Assembly (NCBI GenBank): GCA_035420085.1 | Contig: DAOLUH010000018.1 | Location: 36,672-100,671 of the forward strand | Reading direction: 5' to 3' | From: DSWT01 sp035420085 | GTDB lineage: Bacteria; Chloroflexota; Anaerolineae; B4-G1; SLSP01 | Length of the DNA: 64,000 nucleotides | In this document: piece after piece, positions 17,349 through 26,426 of the stretch | How the letters are laid out: the number at the start of each line of letters is the position of its first letter | Position numbering within the stretch: the stretch's first letter is position 1 | Position numbers and translations under genes: made by a program | The notes under the pieces: model-generated | The model's database searches: none | Seen by the model: the letters and a program-made list of their open reading frames with translations, nothing else | Told to the model about the DNA's origin: nothing

Positions 17349-18974
17349 ATGCACGTCATCCCACGTCGCCAACTCCGCGAAATCGTCGCACAGTACGGAA
17401 CTTCTGTTCTGGCGGACCCCCGTCGCTGTCGGGCGCTGCTGCTGGATTTCTGCGGCGCGTACAAGGGCGAGATCAACCTGCTGGTGATGGCGGTGCAGGA
17501 GAACATCCCCGCCGATTTACAGGGCGCTGCGCCGGGCATCCCGCAACCTGTACTCTTTGGGCGGTTGGTGCGGCGCTTGCAGGATGCCTACTTTCTGCCG
17601 GAAGATGCCGCGCGGTGGGCGGTGGAGGCGTGCGCCGAGGCGTTGGGGATGCTGGTGACGGAGGCCAAATCGCGCACGTTCACTTCGACGTTGCCGGTGG
17701 CAGTGTTGGGTCGTTCCAGCCTGATGGGCGACCGCGCCTGGCGCGAGTTGGGCAAGATGCCGGGCAACGTGGAAGTATTGCCCGATTACGAAGTGCGCCT
17801 GAGCGCCTACCTCGACGATGCCGCCCTGAAGACGCTGGCCCAAGAAATGCGCGCCTTCGGCCCTGTCCAGGAGTTGGACCTGCAACACAGTCCCATCACC
17901 GATATGGGGCTGGCGCACGTGTGCGATCTGGTTGGCCTGCTGCATCTCGATCTCTCCCATACCGCCATCACGGACGCGGGCCTGGCTTTCCTTCAGATTC
18001 TCGGTGACTTGACCCATCTCAATCTGTGGTGGTGTGAGCGCGTCACCGACGCGGGACTGGCGCACTTGACCGCGCTTCCACGTCTATGTACCTTAAATGT
18101 GGGCCGCTGCCAGCACATCACCGACGCCGGGACGGCGCATCTGCGCGACCTTACCGGTCTAGGCGACCTGAGCCTGGCAAGCACCCAGATCACGGACGCG
18201 GGACTGTCAACGTTGGGCAACCTGGCCGAATTGACGGCGCTCAATCTCAGCGACACACGCATCACCGGAGCGGGTCTGAGTGCCTTGAGCGGACTCAGCC
18301 ATCTAGCGCAACTGAATCTTTTCCACTGCGTGCGGCTCACCAACGATGGTCTGACGAACTTGCGCGCCCTCAAACACCTCACCACACTCAATCTTGGCGC
18401 GTGCGGTCAGATCACGGATGCGGGACTTGTCCATGTGCGGTCACTCACCGGCCTGACGGCGCTGAACCTCGAAGACACCGGCATCACCGATGCGGGACTT
18501 CCCTATCTCCACACGCTCGTCGGTCTGGCGAACCTTGATCTGAGCTGGACGCGCCTCACCGATGAAGGACTGGCGCGGCTGAGCGGCCTCGGCGGCCTGA
18601 CGGAGCTGGCGCTTGCCGGAACGCGCATCACCGACGCTGGCATGGCCCACATCCGCCCGTTCACCGACCTGACGCGCCTCGATCTCTCGCACACGGCCAT
18701 CTCCGGCGCGGGATTGGCGCATCTGGCCGGGCTTACCAACCTGAACGACCTGGACCTTGAGGGGACGCCGATCAAAGATGACGCACTGGCGTCTTTGCCG
18801 GCGCTCCCGCATCTCGCCAGTTTGTATCTCGGCAGCACGGCCATCAGTGACGCGGGACTGGCGGATCTCGCCTCCCTCCCGGCCTTGCGTACCCTGGATG
18901 TGACGGGTTGCGCGTCCATCACCGAAGCCGCCCTCGCCGCCCTCGCCCGTCCCGACCTGACCATCGTACATTAA
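17349..18974 (+). CDS. Second leucine-rich-repeat protein, paralogue of the preceding gene
   Basis: The 541-residue product starts two bases after the previous stop. Residues 1-100 repeat the N-terminal domain (LREIVAQYGTSVLADPRRC, then PEDAARWAVEACAEAL). The Pro-rich linker is absent. Residues about 165-540 hold about 15 leucine-rich repeats of 24-25 residues with ITDAGL at a fixed position. The repeats are so regular that the DNA contains many near-identical 72-75-base units, which invites recombination and copy-number change. It is a probable cytoplasmic protein-protein interaction module of the same pathway. Confidence 0.86.
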   Translation: MHVIPRRQLREIVAQYGTSVLADPRRCRALLLDFCGAYKGEINLLVMAVQENIPADLQGAAPGIPQPVLFGRLVRRLQDAYFLPEDAARWAVEACAEALGMLVTEAKSRTFTSTLPVAVLGRSSLMGDRAWRELGKMPGNVEVLPDYEVRLSAYLDDAALKTLAQEMRAFGPVQELDLQHSPITDMGLAHVCDLVGLLHLDLSHTAITDAGLAFLQILGDLTHLNLWWCERVTDAGLAHLTALPRLCTLNVGRCQHITDAGTAHLRDLTGLGDLSLASTQITDAGLSTLGNLAELTALNLSDTRITGAGLSALSGLSHLAQLNLFHCVRLTNDGLTNLRALKHLTTLNLGACGQITDAGLVHVRSLTGLTALNLEDTGITDAGLPYLHTLVGLANLDLSWTRLTDEGLARLSGLGGLTELALAGTRITDAGMAHIRPFTDLTRLDLSHTAISGAGLAHLAGLTNLNDLDLEGTPIKDDALASLPALPHLASLYLGSTAISDAGLADLASLPALRTLDVTGCASITEAALAALARPDLTIVH

Positions 18975-19094
18975 CGACAGGACTTACGCGCTATGCCGGT
19001 GCAACAAGCTACTGGATGCAGATTTTCGCAGATACACGCAGATTTTTTCTTTACACCTCACACCCCATAACCATCTTTTCAAGGAGCAGCACTG

Positions 19095-20111
19095 ATGAAC
19101 TGGTTTGAACGTATTCCCAAAGTTGAACTTCACTTGCACCTCGAAGGCGCGATCCCCCACGCCGCCCTGTGGGAGCTGGTGCAGAAGTATGGCGGCGATC
19201 CGTCGCTGCCGGATTTGGCGGCCTTGCAACAACGCTTTGTCTTCCGTGATTTCCCCCACTTCATCGAAATGTGGGTCTGGAAGAACCAATTTTTGCGCGA
19301 ATATGAAGACTTCACCTTTATCGCTGAAGCTGTTGCGCGCGACCTGGCGAATCAGAACATCCGTTACGCCGAAGTCTTTTACTCCCCGATAGACTTCGCC
19401 CGGCACGGCCTGCACGTACAGCCGTTGACCGAAGCCATCCGCGCCGGTCTGGCGCGCGTCCCGGAGATTGATGTGGCGCTCATCACCGACTTTGATCGCG
19501 GCTTCGGGGCAGAAAATGCTGCGCGCACCCTCGCCGAAGTATGCGAAGTGCGCGACCTGGGTATTGTCGGCGTAGGACTGGGCGGATTGGAGCTACAGTA
19601 CCCGCCGGAGCTGTTCACCGAGGTGTACGCGCAGGCGCGCGAGCTGGGCTTCCACACCACAGCGCACGCGGGAGAAGCCGCCGGCGCCGCGAGCATCTGG
19701 GGCGCGCTGCGCGCCCTGCGCATCGAGCGCATCGGCCATGGCGTGCACGCAGAAGAAGACCCGGCGCTGCTGGACTACCTCGCCGAACACACTATCCCGC
19801 TGGAGATGTGCCCACTTTCCAATGTGCGCACAGGCGTCGTCCAATCGCTGGACAAACATCCGGCGCGCCGCTACTTTGAGCGCGGTATTCTCGTAACAAT
19901 AAGTACGGATGACCCGAAAATGTTCGGCAATACCCTGGCGGAAGAGTATGCGCTGCTTGAGCAAACGCTTGGCTTCTCCCGCGCCGATATTCGAACGTTG
20001 ATCCTGAACGGAATCCGCGCCGCGTGGCTGCCGGAGACGCAGAAAGAGCGTCTGCGCGCGGCCTTCTGCGCGGATCCGGTCTGGCAAATGGACGACATCG
20101 CTGAAACGTGA
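19095..20111 (+). CDS. add: Adenosine deaminase-family protein
   Basis: This 338-residue protein has all the zinc and catalytic residues of the family: KVELHLHLEG (His13, His15), TAHAGEA (His191, Glu194), RIGHGVHAEEDP (His215), CPLSNVRTG and STDDPKMFG (Asp272/Asp273). It deaminates adenosine/deoxyadenosine to inosine forms; related enzymes act on adenine, and specificity is not certain. AAGGAG precedes the start. It interrupts the signalling genes but lies on the same strand. Its last codons (GAA ACG) and TGA stop fall inside the CGTAAAA repeat block that follows. Confidence 0.9.
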   Translation: MNWFERIPKVELHLHLEGAIPHAALWELVQKYGGDPSLPDLAALQQRFVFRDFPHFIEMWVWKNQFLREYEDFTFIAEAVARDLANQNIRYAEVFYSPIDFARHGLHVQPLTEAIRAGLARVPEIDVALITDFDRGFGAENAARTLAEVCEVRDLGIVGVGLGGLELQYPPELFTEVYAQARELGFHTTAHAGEAAGAASIWGALRALRIERIGHGVHAEEDPALLDYLAEHTIPLEMCPLSNVRTGVVQSLDKHPARRYFERGILVTISTDDPKMFGNTLAEEYALLEQTLGFSRADIRTLILNGIRAAWLPETQKERLRAAFCADPVWQMDDIAET

Positions 20112-20310
20112 GACGTAAGGCGTAAAACGCAAAGGGTGAAACGTGAGGTTTGGATTATAATAAGCGGAAGACGTAAAAAATAAAACGTAAAAAATAAAAT
20201 GTAAAGCATAACCGTCCACTTACGTTTCACGCATTACGCATTACATTTTACGCATTACGCATTACGTTTTACGCATTACGTTTCACGCTTTACGCATTAC
20301 GTTTTACGCC
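20105..20310. repeat. Family E (CGTAAAA) long two-arm degenerate repeat
   Basis: The left arm (20,105-20,215) carries GCGTAAAAC, ACGTAAAA and GAAACGTGAG units. The right arm (20,216-20,310) carries the complementary units ACGTTTCACGC, GCATTACG and ACGTTTTACGC in many copies. The arms could fold on each other or allow slippage. The block contains the adenosine deaminase stop codon and ends about 24 bases before the kinase start. Confidence 0.75.
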
Positions 20311-20333
20311 ATGATTCACGCAGGAGGTATACA

Positions 20334-21647
20334 ATGCATATTCTCAAAGAGGGACAAACCGTCCAGACGGTTACTTCGCGGATGCCTTGCATCGCAGAGA
20401 AATTCCTGGGCGGCGGCGGCCAGGGTGAAGTCTATCGCGCCGACCTGGGCGGGCAAAAAATGGCGCTCAAATGGTATTTCCCGGCGCAGGCTACCCCGCA
20501 GCAACGTGCGGCCCTGGAAGTCCTGATCAAGAAAGGTCCGCCGACCGCTAAATTCCTTTGGCCGATGGAGTTAACAACGTCCTCCGAAGTCCCCGGCTTC
20601 GGCTATATTATGCCGCTGCGCGGGCCGCAATACAAGAGCATTGTAGACTTGATGAAACGTCAGGCTGAACCAACCTTCCGCGCCCTGGCGACGGCGGGGC
20701 TGGAGTTAGCGGACAGCTTTCTCGATTTGCACGCAATGGGCTATTGTTACCGCGACATCTCGTTCGGCAACGTCTTCTTCGAGCCAAACACTGGCGAAGC
20801 GTTGATTTGCGACAACGACAACGTGGCCGTGGACGGCGAAACGGAAGGCGGCGTCTTGGGCACGCCGCGTTTTATGGCGCCAGAGATCGTGCGCGGCGAA
20901 GCGCGTCCCAGTATGCAGACCGACCTCTACTCGCTGGCTGTGTTACTTTTTTATATGCTGATGGTGCATCATCCACTGGAAGGCAAACGCGAGAGCAGCA
21001 TCAAATGCCTCGACCTGCCCGCAATGAACAAGCTCTACGGGACCGACCCGCTGTTTATCTACGATCCCAACGACGACAGCAACCGGCCGGTGCCGGGCTT
21101 CCACGATAACGTGCTGGCCTTCTGGCCGCTTTACCCGCAGTTCATCCGCGACCTGTTCACCAAAGCGTTTACGGACGGTCTCCGGGATCCACTGGTCCGC
21201 GTCCGCGAGAGCGAGTGGCGCGCAGCGATGGTGCGGATGCGCGACGCGATCATCTACTGCCCCAAGTGCGGCTCGGAGAATTTCTACAGCGCCGAGAAGC
21301 TCAAGGCTGCCGGCAACCCTGGAACTTGCTGGGCGTGCGATGCCGCGCTCGTCCTGCCGCCGCGTATCCGCATTGAGGATGCGATTGTGATGTTGAACTG
21401 GGACACAAAGCTCTATCCGCATCACATTGACAATGGGCGTTTGTACGATTTCTCCAAACCCGTCGCCGAGGTGAACCAGCATCCCACCGACCCATCCATC
21501 TGGGGATTGCGGAACCTTACCGACGAGAAATGGGTCATCACCACCATAGATAAAGAGATTCTCGACGTTGAACCAGGCCGCAACGTGCGCCTGGCCGTCG
21601 GCACGAAAATCAATTTCGGCAAAAAAGAAGGCGAAATCAGACTCTAG
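20334..21647 (+). CDS. Serine/threonine protein kinase-like protein with zinc ribbon and C-terminal beta domain
   Basis: This 437-residue protein has a compact kinase fold with glycine loop GGGGQGEV (26-33), Lys46 (MALKWYF), catalytic YRDISFGN (Asp141, Asn146), Asp160 in ICDND replacing DFG, and APE at 182-184. All ATP and catalytic residues are present, though the DFG is DND. After the kinase, CPKC (309-312) and CWAC (332-335) form a four-cysteine zinc ribbon. About 90 residues of predicted beta structure then end the protein (LYPHHIDNGRLYDF, INFGKKEGEI). Kinases of this divergent type pair with TerY-like VWA and PP2C proteins. AGGAGG lies upstream of the ATG. The next gene contains a second copy of this whole unit. 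Confidence 0.85.
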   Translation: MHILKEGQTVQTVTSRMPCIAEKFLGGGGQGEVYRADLGGQKMALKWYFPAQATPQQRAALEVLIKKGPPTAKFLWPMELTTSSEVPGFGYIMPLRGPQYKSIVDLMKRQAEPTFRALATAGLELADSFLDLHAMGYCYRDISFGNVFFEPNTGEALICDNDNVAVDGETEGGVLGTPRFMAPEIVRGEARPSMQTDLYSLAVLLFYMLMVHHPLEGKRESSIKCLDLPAMNKLYGTDPLFIYDPNDDSNRPVPGFHDNVLAFWPLYPQFIRDLFTKAFTDGLRDPLVRVRESEWRAAMVRMRDAIIYCPKCGSENFYSAEKLKAAGNPGTCWACDAALVLPPRIRIEDAIVMLNWDTKLYPHHIDNGRLYDFSKPVAEVNQHPTDPSIWGLRNLTDEKWVITTIDKEILDVEPGRNVRLAVGTKINFGKKEGEIRL

Positions 21648-21663
21648 GTATGAAAGGGGGAGT

Positions 21664-24270
21664 ATGAGCACAGGCGTTAATCCACCGGATTTTGGTAAAT
21701 ATCGCGTCCTCGGCGTTCTGGGCCAGGGGCGCTTTGCCACCGTTTACCGCGCCGAAGACCCGGCGATGGGGCGTTTGGTGGCGATCAAGGCGTTTGATCC
21801 GCTGCTGTTGCAGGATGAAGCGTGGATGGTGCGGTTGCGGCATAACGTGCAAACCGCCGCGCGTTTGCAACACCCACATCTCGTGCCCATCTTCGACATC
21901 GGCGAGACGGAGACCGATTTCTACATCGTGATGCAACTGGCGCAGGATGGCAGCCTGGCGCAGGCGATTGCCGCCCACAGTGGGCAGCGCGTGCCGTGGG
22001 CCAAGGCGCTGAACTTCCTGAAGCCCATCTGCGAGGCGCTGGACTACGCCCACGCGCAAGGTCTGGCGCACGGCGATCTCAAACCGTCGAATATCCTCAT
22101 TGATCCGCCCGGCGGCCCACTGTTGATGGATTTCGGGCTGACGCGCTTGATGGCGGCGAACAGCGTCGCGCTGGGACGCATTGAGGGCGGCGTCATCGGC
22201 ACGCTAGGCTACATCGCGCCGGAGGTTTGGGAGACCGCGCCCGCCGAAATTCCGGCGGATATGTACGCGCTTGGCTGTATCGCGTATGAGATGTTGACCG
22301 GGCAAAAGCTATTCGCGGACGCCAGCGTGATGCAGGCGATGCACGCCCACGCGCAAGGCCCGCAGTTCCCGCAGACGTGGCCGGCCGATGTGCCTTCCGG
22401 CATCGCTGGCGTGCTGGCGAGAGCATTGGCCTGGGATCCCACGGCGCGCTATCCCGATGCGATCACATTCTGGAACGCGCTGAAGGCGCTGGAAACGCCC
22501 ATCAGCGCCGGCGCGAAGCTCTCGGCGGTGGCCGATCAACTGCGCGCCAAAGCTGATGCCGCGTTGAAGGCCGGGAAACTGCAAGCGGCGAAAATGGCCG
22601 TCAACCAGTGGCTTGCGATGGAACCAGATAATCCGCTCGCGCTCAAGGCGTTGGAGGCCATTGATCGCCAAATCGCGGCGGCGCAGCAGCAACCGCCTGC
22701 CGCGCCCGCGCCGCGCCCGGCGACGCCCGCACCACAGCCAGCGCCCGTCGCACAACCCGCGCCGGCGGTGCAGCCCACCTCCGCGCCGCCAGTCACCTTC
22801 GTACCGGCGACGCCTGCGCCGCAACCACAGCCGCAACCCGCGCCGCAACCGACCACACCGCCGGTTGTCGTCCCCGCGCCGGTTGTGACGCCGCAACCCG
22901 CGCCGCAGCCCGTAGCGCCAGTCGCGCCGCAACCGGCGCCGGCCCCCGCGCCGCGCATCTTCACCTTCTTCACCGTGCCCGATCAACGGCAGGGCGTGTT
23001 AGCCAGCACCTACACCGTCGAGCAGTTCATCAGCACCGAAGGCCAGTTGGATACTTACGCAGCGCAGGTCAACGGCCAACCGGCCATGCTGACGTGGTTC
23101 TTCCCGACCGAGGCGACGCCCGATAAGCGCGCCGCGCTGGAGAGCTTGATCCAGCAAGGTCCGCCCGCCGCGAGCTTCCTCTGGCCGACGGCGGTGGTCG
23201 AATCGGCAGATGTGCCGGGCTTCGGCTACCTCACGCCGCCGCGCCCGCCGCGCTTCAAGTGCATCGAAGACCTGGTCAAACGGTGGATCGAGCCAACGTT
23301 CCGCACCCTGGCGACCACATTGTTAGGCGTAGTGGACAGCTTTATGGCGCTACATTTTAAGGGGCTGTGCTTCCGCGATTTTTCGCCGCGCAACGTCTTC
23401 TTCGATCCCGATACAGGCGAGGTGCTCCTCACCTACACCGACAACGTCGTTGCCGCTGGCGTTGGCACGCATACTGGTTCGCCGCGCTTCCTGGCGCCGG
23501 AACTGGCGCGGGGCGACGCCGCGCCCGGCGTGCAGACCGACCTCTACACGCTGGCGACGGTGTTATTCTACATGATGATGGTGCATCATCCGCTGGAGGG
23601 AGAACAGGCGATCAACGTCCCCACCTTCGACAAAACCGTGGAACAGCGGCTCTACGGCGTTGCGCCGCTCTTCATCTTCGACCCCAACGACGCCTCCAAT
23701 CGCCCGATGCCGGGGTATCACGTCAGCGTGCAGACCTATTGGCCGCTCTATCCCCAATTCATCCGCGATTTGTTTACCCAGGCGTTCACCGCCGGCATCA
23801 AAGACCCGTATAACGGGCGCATCCGCGAGAGCGAATGGCGCAAGGCGCTGGTGCAACTGCGCGACACGATCATCTACTGCCCGCAGTGCAGCGCCGAGAA
23901 CTTCTATGACGTCGCCGCCCTGAAGGCTTCCGGCGGCAAGCCGGGCGTCTGCTGGTCATGCGGCAGCGACCTCGTGCTCCCGCCGCGTCTGCGCATCGGC
24001 GATGCGGTGGTGATGCTGAACTATGACACGAAACTATACCCGCATCACGTGGATCCCGGCCGGATGTACGACTTCTCGGCGCCGGTCGCCGAAGTCACCC
24101 GCCATCCGCAAAACCCGAACATCTGGGGTCTCAAGAATCTCGCCATTGAAAAATGGGTCATCACCCTTGACGACGGCGCGATCAAGGACGTCGAATATGG
24201 CCGCAGCATGACGCTGACGCCGGGCGTCAAGATCAGCTTTGGCAAGCGCGAAGGCGAAATCCGCGTATAA
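21664..24270 (+). CDS. Tandem protein kinase: active-type STPK fused to a pseudokinase copy of the preceding gene
   Basis: The 868-residue protein has an N-terminal PknB-like kinase (about 10-275) with loop GQGRFATV, Lys42, HGDLKPSN (Asp138, Asn143), DFG (156-158) and APE. HGD replaces HRD. A helical repeat follows (about 285-345, TPR-like), then a Pro/Ala/Gln-rich linker (about 342-430). Residues about 440-868 align along their length with the preceding 437-residue kinase, including cysteines CPQC and CWSC and the final beta domain. In this copy the glycine loop is lost (STEGQLDT), the ATP lysine is Thr477 and the DFG aspartate position is Tyr591, while RD and N (Asp572, Asn577) remain. That pattern predicts a pseudokinase. 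ATG 21,664 follows a purine-rich RBS. Confidence 0.88.
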   Translation: MSTGVNPPDFGKYRVLGVLGQGRFATVYRAEDPAMGRLVAIKAFDPLLLQDEAWMVRLRHNVQTAARLQHPHLVPIFDIGETETDFYIVMQLAQDGSLAQAIAAHSGQRVPWAKALNFLKPICEALDYAHAQGLAHGDLKPSNILIDPPGGPLLMDFGLTRLMAANSVALGRIEGGVIGTLGYIAPEVWETAPAEIPADMYALGCIAYEMLTGQKLFADASVMQAMHAHAQGPQFPQTWPADVPSGIAGVLARALAWDPTARYPDAITFWNALKALETPISAGAKLSAVADQLRAKADAALKAGKLQAAKMAVNQWLAMEPDNPLALKALEAIDRQIAAAQQQPPAAPAPRPATPAPQPAPVAQPAPAVQPTSAPPVTFVPATPAPQPQPQPAPQPTTPPVVVPAPVVTPQPAPQPVAPVAPQPAPAPAPRIFTFFTVPDQRQGVLASTYTVEQFISTEGQLDTYAAQVNGQPAMLTWFFPTEATPDKRAALESLIQQGPPAASFLWPTAVVESADVPGFGYLTPPRPPRFKCIEDLVKRWIEPTFRTLATTLLGVVDSFMALHFKGLCFRDFSPRNVFFDPDTGEVLLTYTDNVVAAGVGTHTGSPRFLAPELARGDAAPGVQTDLYTLATVLFYMMMVHHPLEGEQAINVPTFDKTVEQRLYGVAPLFIFDPNDASNRPMPGYHVSVQTYWPLYPQFIRDLFTQAFTAGIKDPYNGRIRESEWRKALVQLRDTIIYCPQCSAENFYDVAALKASGGKPGVCWSCGSDLVLPPRLRIGDAVVMLNYDTKLYPHHVDPGRMYDFSAPVAEVTRHPQNPNIWGLKNLAIEKWVITLDDGAIKDVEYGRSMTLTPGVKISFGKREGEIRV

Positions 24271-24299
24271 GCGCCAACACTTCCTTCACTGTCAGTTCT

Positions 24300-24330
24300 T
24301 ACAGGGCGCAGCGAGTGGCTGCGCCCTGTA
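24300..24330 (+). terminator. Hairpin after the kinase genes
   Basis: A 12-bp perfect stem (24,300-24,311 with 24,319-24,330) and 7-base loop lie 29 bases after the kinase stop. No T-run follows. It is the most likely end of the signalling transcript. Confidence 0.55.
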
Positions 24331-24462
24331 GCTCAGGTGTATAGACGGCACAACATTTATTCTAGCGTATCCCCCATCAAAACAACTCTCCTTGCTTTGC
24401 CTTATCGGACAAGGAACGTAAAATAGTGGCATCATTCAAGTCCGCCAGGAAAGGAGCAGGCC

Positions 24463-25332
24463 ATGCAGATCGTCACAGATAGTGGAATGGATTTGTATTT
24501 GCCCCCGGAAGAAATGCCCGATATGGAACTCCATATCGTGCGCCACGCCATCACGCTTGAGAGAAAGACGTACAAAAGCGGTGTGGATATTCAGTCCACG
24601 GAACTCTATCAACTCCTCAAAGACACCGGTGGGTTCCCGATCACGTCGCAGCCTTCAGCGGGGGATTTCGCCGAAGTCTACCGCAAACTGGCCGCTACCG
24701 ACCCGGACATCCTATCTATCCAGATGTCGTCGGGACTGAGCGGCACAGTCAACGCGGCGCAGGCCGGCGCGGCGATGGTTCCGGAGGCCAACGTCACGAT
24801 CGTGGATTCCAAGACGCTTTCCGGCGCGCTAGGCTGGCAAGTATCGGCGGCAGCGCGCGCGATCAAGGCGGGTTGGTCGAAGGAGCGTATTGTCGCGTTG
24901 CTCAATCGCATCGGCGCGGTAAGCGACAGCATTTACACCCTGGAAGATTTGAAATACCTCGTCCACGGCGGGCGCATCAGCCACATGAAAGGCTTGATCG
25001 CCTCCGCACTTAAGATCAAACCGTTGATCGGCGTGGCGAAAGATATCGGCAATTATGAACAGCTTGGCATGGCGCGTACCTTTAACGGCGCGCTCAAGGG
25101 GCTGGTCAAGCTGATGACCAAGAAACACGCGCCCGGCACCCCGCTGCGCGTGCAAGTCATCCACGCGCTCAACCCGGAGGGCGCGGACATCCTGCGCGAG
25201 GAAGCGGACAAGATGTTCAAGTGTACGTGGATGCCGCTCGGCACGATGTCGCCCGTCTTGGGCGCGCATACCGGCCCTTCGATGGTGGGGATTGCTTATG
25301 CAGCTTTAGCGGACTACCCGGAGATCCCATAG
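24463..25332 (+). CDS. DegV family fatty-acid-binding protein
   Basis: This 289-residue protein begins MQIVTDSGMDL and has FPITSQPSAGDFAEVY, IQMSSGLSGTVNAAQ, IVDSKTLSGALGWQ and DLKYLVHGGRIS, the standard DegV/FakB series. FakB-type proteins bind a fatty acid for phosphorylation by the kinase FakA; no FakA is visible here. AAGGAG precedes the ATG. The next gene starts five bases after its stop, suggesting one transcript. Confidence 0.93.
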   Translation: MQIVTDSGMDLYLPPEEMPDMELHIVRHAITLERKTYKSGVDIQSTELYQLLKDTGGFPITSQPSAGDFAEVYRKLAATDPDILSIQMSSGLSGTVNAAQAGAAMVPEANVTIVDSKTLSGALGWQVSAAARAIKAGWSKERIVALLNRIGAVSDSIYTLEDLKYLVHGGRISHMKGLIASALKIKPLIGVAKDIGNYEQLGMARTFNGALKGLVKLMTKKHAPGTPLRVQVIHALNPEGADILREEADKMFKCTWMPLGTMSPVLGAHTGPSMVGIAYAALADYPEIP

Positions 25333-25337
25333 CACCG

Positions 25338-26423
25338 ATGCCTCGCACATTCACCCGCCGCCAAATACTGAAGCTGATCACCGGCGCTGCCGCCGCCGCG
25401 ACCTTGTCGCCGGTGTGGCACGCCCGCGCGCATTATCCCACGCTGAACTTGCAACCCGGCGAGCCGGATACCAATACTTACGTCTTGACCGGGCGCGCCA
25501 TCCACGCCTTGACCTTCTATGAGGAACCTGACATCAAATCCAAAAAGCTGAACACGCTGGCGCGCGACCAATCTTGCCGCATCCTGGGCGAGGTGCGCGC
25601 GCCGTTCAGCCGGCACAACGACTTGTGGTACAAAACCGACCTGGGGTACGTCCACTCCGCGTGGGTGCTGCCGATGCGCATCTATCCGCCGCAGCCGTTC
25701 ATCGCCGACATCGGCCCCTGGGGATTCTGGGGCGAGATTTCGCAGGTGTACACCGACGCGCGGGTTGAGCCGAGCGCGCAGGCGGCGAAGAAGTACCGCT
25801 TCTACGGCAGCACAATGTTCCACGTGATCGAAGCAACTACTGACGCCGAAGGAACAGGCTGGTACAAAGTCAACGACGACTACCCGCCCAAAGTCGTCGG
25901 CAACTTCCAATGGGTGCTGGCGCGCGATGTGCGGCGCTTCCCCCGCGTAGAAATGGCGCCGATTCATCCTTTCGTCGGAAATAAGCGCATCGTGGTGGAT
26001 TTGGAGGCGCAGTCGCTCACCTGTTTCGAGGGCGATACGGTTGTCTTTCAAACACTCGTCGCGTCGGGATTAGGCGGTGGGCTGGCGACGCCCACGGGCG
26101 AACACTGGGTCTTGCTCAAACAAGCCTCGCGGCACATGAGCAATGTGCCTTATGAGGGGATGAAAGAGGAAGACAGGCCCGCGCCGGGTGACATCTTCGA
26201 CTTGCCAGGCGTGCCGTGGAACACGTTCTTCGATATGGCGGGAACGGCGATCCACGGCGCGTACTGGCACAACGATTTCGGTGTGCGCCGCAGCCACGGC
26301 TGTCTGAACGTCTCGTGCGAAGCGGCGCGTTGGATTTACCGCTGGGTGCACCCCATCGGCGGCTACGAAGACGAATTCATTCGTAGCGACCGGCGCGTGG
26401 GGACGCCGATCAATATCGTGTAG
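25338..26423 (+). CDS. Tat-exported L,D-transpeptidase (YkuD domain) with SH3-like region
   Basis: The 361-residue protein has a twin-arginine signal (TRRQILKLITGAAAAATLS) with cleavage near ARA-H. An SH3-like segment follows (about 45-110, RAIHALTFYEEPDIKSKKL and GYVHSAWVLPM). The C-terminal YkuD domain (about 215-350) carries HGAYWHNDFG and SHGCLN, with Cys322 as nucleophile. YkuD enzymes form or exchange 3-3 cross-links or attach proteins in peptidoglycan. Export in folded form is implied by the Tat signal. The stop is followed after three bases by a strong hairpin. Confidence 0.92.
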   Translation: MPRTFTRRQILKLITGAAAAATLSPVWHARAHYPTLNLQPGEPDTNTYVLTGRAIHALTFYEEPDIKSKKLNTLARDQSCRILGEVRAPFSRHNDLWYKTDLGYVHSAWVLPMRIYPPQPFIADIGPWGFWGEISQVYTDARVEPSAQAAKKYRFYGSTMFHVIEATTDAEGTGWYKVNDDYPPKVVGNFQWVLARDVRRFPRVEMAPIHPFVGNKRIVVDLEAQSLTCFEGDTVVFQTLVASGLGGGLATPTGEHWVLLKQASRHMSNVPYEGMKEEDRPAPGDIFDLPGVPWNTFFDMAGTAIHGAYWHNDFGVRRSHGCLNVSCEAARWIYRWVHPIGGYEDEFIRSDRRVGTPINIV

Positions 26424-26426
26424 ATA

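Noticed and set aside
18975..19060. Possible insertion sequence end (GGACTTACGC) and CGCAGATT repeats
   Set aside because: Only a 10-base resemblance with no second end or transposase; the repeats are short like the other intergenic ones.
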